Assembly (NCBI GenBank): GCA_038238245.1
Contig: JBBRXX010000015.1
Coordinates: 1 to 64,000, forward strand
DNA: 64,000 nucleotides
Direction: 5' to 3'
DNA from: DASQHW01 sp038238245
Lineage (GTDB): Bacteria; Actinomycetota; Acidimicrobiia; IMCC26256; PALSA-610
Numbering within the stretch: the stretch's first letter is position 1; every line of letters starts with the position of its first letter. The translations under genes and the position numbers were made by a program. The notes beneath the pieces are model-generated. The model had not been told where the DNA came from, made no database searches, and saw only the letters and a program-made list of their open reading frames with translations. Of this stretch, positions 62,129 through 64,000 are shown one piece after another.

Positions 62129-62466
62129 GGCTCGATCACGAGTTCGGCGATCAAGCCGTCGACGAGCCGGAACTGGTAGCCAAGGTCGACGACGCCACCA
62201 GGGAAATTTCCTTCAAGGCGGTTGCAGATCAGCCAGAGACTCGGTTCGTGCGCCCTCGCGTCGAGGAACGTTCGCGTCTACGTGAACTCAGTCGACGCCC
62301 GCGCGAGCCAGTCGCGGATGGCATCGAGCCCGAGATACTCGTGACCGTCATCGAACACCCGCGCGCCAGCCGCAAACGACGAGAGCGCCGCGTCCACATC
62401 AGAACGATCGTGCGCTTCGAGGTACCGACGAATGACATCCGGGATCGCAGCGTCCGTCGCTGGCAT
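62125..62466 (-). pseudogene. SnoaL-like gene interrupted by in-frame TAG
   Basis: Starting at ATG 62466 (PDVIRRYLEAHDRSDVDAAL), the frame encodes an NTF2/SnoaL-like domain for 62 codons and meets TAG at 62278-62280, where relatives usually have an aromatic residue after EFT. The same frame then continues without further stops (TRTFLDARAHEPSLWLICN onward) through normal core strands to a TGA at 62125-62127, overlapping the GTG of the membrane-protein gene. A single nonsense substitution is the simplest reading. Sequencing error or amber readthrough are the alternatives. Confidence 0.75.
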
Positions 62467-62639
62467 CGACACGCTCAGAGAATGCCCGCTGCGGCTCGCT
62501 CGCGCCAGCGAAATCGTGAATGCGCGTCGCACCGAGAAGACCAGTCGCGCGGCGCGGCGATGAGCTACGACGAGGTCATCGCGTTCGCGCTCGCCGAACT
62601 CGGCACCTTGTCCTCGCCCTTGCGCCGCAACCACGGGCT

Positions 62640-63872
62640 TCAGGTGGTGAAGCGAACGGGGAGCGAGTCGGGCGACCGGAAGAGGCTGCCGATGATGCGC
62701 GGGCGGGGTGCTTCGACATCGAGGTGAAGGTCGTGCAGGCGTTCGAGTATCGCCTCGAGTGCGAGGCGAGACTCCATGCGGGCGAGATGCATGCCGAGGC
62801 ACATGTGTGGCCCGGATCCGAACGAGACATGCGGCGCCGGCGTGCGGTGTATGTCGAAGCGGTCGGGCGCCGGATAGTGCTGCTCGTCGCGGTTCGCGGA
62901 GCCGAGGAAGACGTTGAGGCCGCGACCCGCGGCGATGTCAATTCCGGCGAGTTGCGTGTCTCGGATGCATTGACGCGCGATCAATACGAGGGGCGTTTCC
63001 CAGCGCAGACCTTCCTCGATCGCGGCGGCGCGCAGTTCGGTGTTCCGCACGACTTCGTCGAGCTGGTCGGGGTGCGTGAGCAGAGCGAAGAGGAGGTTGC
63101 CGAGCGAACGGTACGTGGTCTCGATGCCCGCTGGAAGCAGCATGATGAGGAACGCGAAGATCTCGTTGTCGGTGAGCCGGCGGCCGTCGACTTCGGTTTC
63201 GATGAGCTCGCTGATGAGATCGTCTCGTAGCTGGACGCGACGTTCGGTGACGCGTTCGACGAAATACGCGCGTAACGCGTTGGTCGCAGCGACGCCACGA
63301 TCCCAGTTGACGAGCATGCTGAGAAGCTCGAGCGACCAGCGTTGGAACTGAGAGACGTCGCGTTGGGGGAGGCCGAGGATGCGCGCGATCACGCGCACCG
63401 GAAACGCGAACGTCAGCCGGCGAACCAGATCGGCACGACCGAGCGGCGCGAACCCGTCGATGAGCTCCTCGAGAACTCCGCGAATGGCGTCGTGCTCCCA
63501 TCGGGCGAGCAGCTTCGGACGGAACGCCGGTGCGACAAGCGCGCGGTGGACGCGGTGGTCGGGTTCGTCCATGGCGACCATGGTGTGGTCGAGCGCCGGA
63601 CCCATGATTTCGCCAAGGAACCGCGAGGAGAACGTCTCGTGGTCGCGTAGCACGGCGACGACTTCGTCGTGGCCCAGCACGCTGAACCACGGGTCCCCGT
63701 CCAGATCGGCGCCGGCAATGCCGTCCGACAACGGCCACTCGCGATGCACGGGCCCCTTGCGCCGCGCGGCTGCAAGCAGTGGGTACGGATCGTCGACGGC
63801 GCCGAGCTGGATCGTGTCCGGCAACTCGAACGGGTCGAACGCCAGCGCGTCAGCGCTCGCCTGGTCCGTCAT
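62640..63872 (-). CDS. Cytochrome P450
   Basis: A 410-residue soluble bacterial P450. The heme-binding loop is FGSGPHMCLGMHLARME with the axial Cys; the K-helix ExxR is in IEEGLRWETP; the I-helix reads LIMLLPAGIETTYRS, with Glu-Thr at the oxygen-activation site; and a DEPDHRVHRALVAPAF C-helix is present. The substrate is unknown; similar enzymes act on steroids or terpenoids. ATG 63872 is used; a start 13 codons upstream is possible. No ferredoxin is adjacent within the window. Confidence 0.93.
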   Translation of the reverse strand: MTDQASADALAFDPFELPDTIQLGAVDDPYPLLAAARRKGPVHREWPLSDGIAGADLDGDPWFSVLGHDEVVAVLRDHETFSSRFLGEIMGPALDHTMVAMDEPDHRVHRALVAPAFRPKLLARWEHDAIRGVLEELIDGFAPLGRADLVRRLTFAFPVRVIARILGLPQRDVSQFQRWSLELLSMLVNWDRGVAATNALRAYFVERVTERRVQLRDDLISELIETEVDGRRLTDNEIFAFLIMLLPAGIETTYRSLGNLLFALLTHPDQLDEVVRNTELRAAAIEEGLRWETPLVLIARQCIRDTQLAGIDIAAGRGLNVFLGSANRDEQHYPAPDRFDIHRTPAPHVSFGSGPHMCLGMHLARMESRLALEAILERLHDLHLDVEAPRPRIIGSLFRSPDSLPVRFTT

Positions 63873-63907
63873 CTCAACTCGCCCGTGCGACCGGGGCGAG
63901 CCCGCCG

Positions 63908-64000
63908 TCAACCGGGCGCAAGGCTCGGCCGGCGTTCGGGCTCCTCGATGCCGAGCCCGGTGCGATCGGCGCGCCCGCGGCGGCTTCCAGATCCAGGAGC
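63908..64000 (-). CDS. 3' end of an unidentified gene
   Basis: A minus-strand frame entering from the right edge ends in TGA at 63908-63910, reading RADRTGLGIEEPERRPSLAP near its C-terminus. The composition is protein-like but the stretch is too short to identify. It would be upstream of, and in the same direction as, the P450 gene. Confidence 0.3.
   Translation of the reverse strand, partial: APGSGSRRGRADRTGLGIEEPERRPSLAPG

Noticed and set aside
62562..62727. Plus-strand frame starting MSYDEVIAFALAELG, reminiscent of an MmcQ/YjbR start
   Set aside because: Resemblance ends after about 15 residues and the frame then runs antisense into the P450 gene; possibly a remnant but unsupported.

Overview
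This 64 kb window is high-GC chromosomal DNA from an actinobacterium. Many genes start with GTG or TTG, ATGA/GTGA/TTGA overlaps are frequent, and dnaX-ybaB-recR lies beside an SRP RNA and a tRNA-Ser. An ethylmalonyl-CoA-type carbon module is also present. Together these suggest Actinomycetota. An uncultured Acidimicrobiia-like lineage is my guess from gene content and is not proven by the sequence.

Positions 1-2420 form an accessory patch. Two inverted 5' fragments of an IS30-like element flank a lone methyltransferase. A hypothetical gene whose 5' part appears to have been cut by one fragment follows, and the patch ends at a 3' half-tRNA-Pro that looks like an integration scar. Positions 2450-14360 hold a hexapeptide acyltransferase and esterase pair, a secreted Gly-rich/fibronectin-III protein, a Tat-exported sulfatase, a TfoX-N protein, and a SelW/Rdx-type gene with an in-frame UGA (probable selenocysteine). 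An ABC-2 exporter, a VOC protein divergent from a WYL regulator, and a Tat-exported phospholipase C-like enzyme complete this part.

Positions 14377-20519 encode a signalling pair: an FHA-adenylate cyclase upstream of a giant BTAD-kinase-NTPase-WD40 regulator that carries one frameshift. Positions 20577-33086 hold catabolic and envelope genes: an amidohydrolase with methylmalonate-semialdehyde dehydrogenase, several alpha/beta hydrolases, a zinc-ribbon metallopeptidase, a PQQ-type sugar dehydrogenase with a PKD domain, and an MFS transporter.

Aspartate-family genes asd and lysC (33076-35343) and a membrane cyclophilin come next. Positions 36946-51054 then hold the carbon module: 3-hydroxybutyryl-CoA dehydrogenase, ethylmalonyl-CoA mutase, a class III CoA transferase, an acyl-CoA carboxylase beta subunit with a small epsilon-like partner, an epimerase, crotonyl-CoA carboxylase/reductase and acetyl-CoA acetyltransferase. 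Together they can make acetoacetyl-CoA from acetyl-CoA, reduce it, carboxylate crotonyl-CoA and rearrange ethylmalonyl-CoA. Crotonase, methylsuccinyl-CoA dehydrogenase and the later enzymes are not in the window. Interspersed are a di-cupredoxin lipoprotein, a phosphoesterase, a TMEM175-like channel and a Coq4-like protein.

Positions 51147-58009 are an envelope cluster: a five-gene tightly overlapping MoxR/DUF58 operon, then SpoIIM and RDD genes that start back to back. Positions 58006-61145 are housekeeping (recR, ybaB, dnaX, SRP RNA, tRNA-Ser). The right end holds NTF2-like proteins, one of them broken by an amber codon, and a cytochrome P450. No CRISPR array, phage structural genes, rRNA or replication origin was seen.
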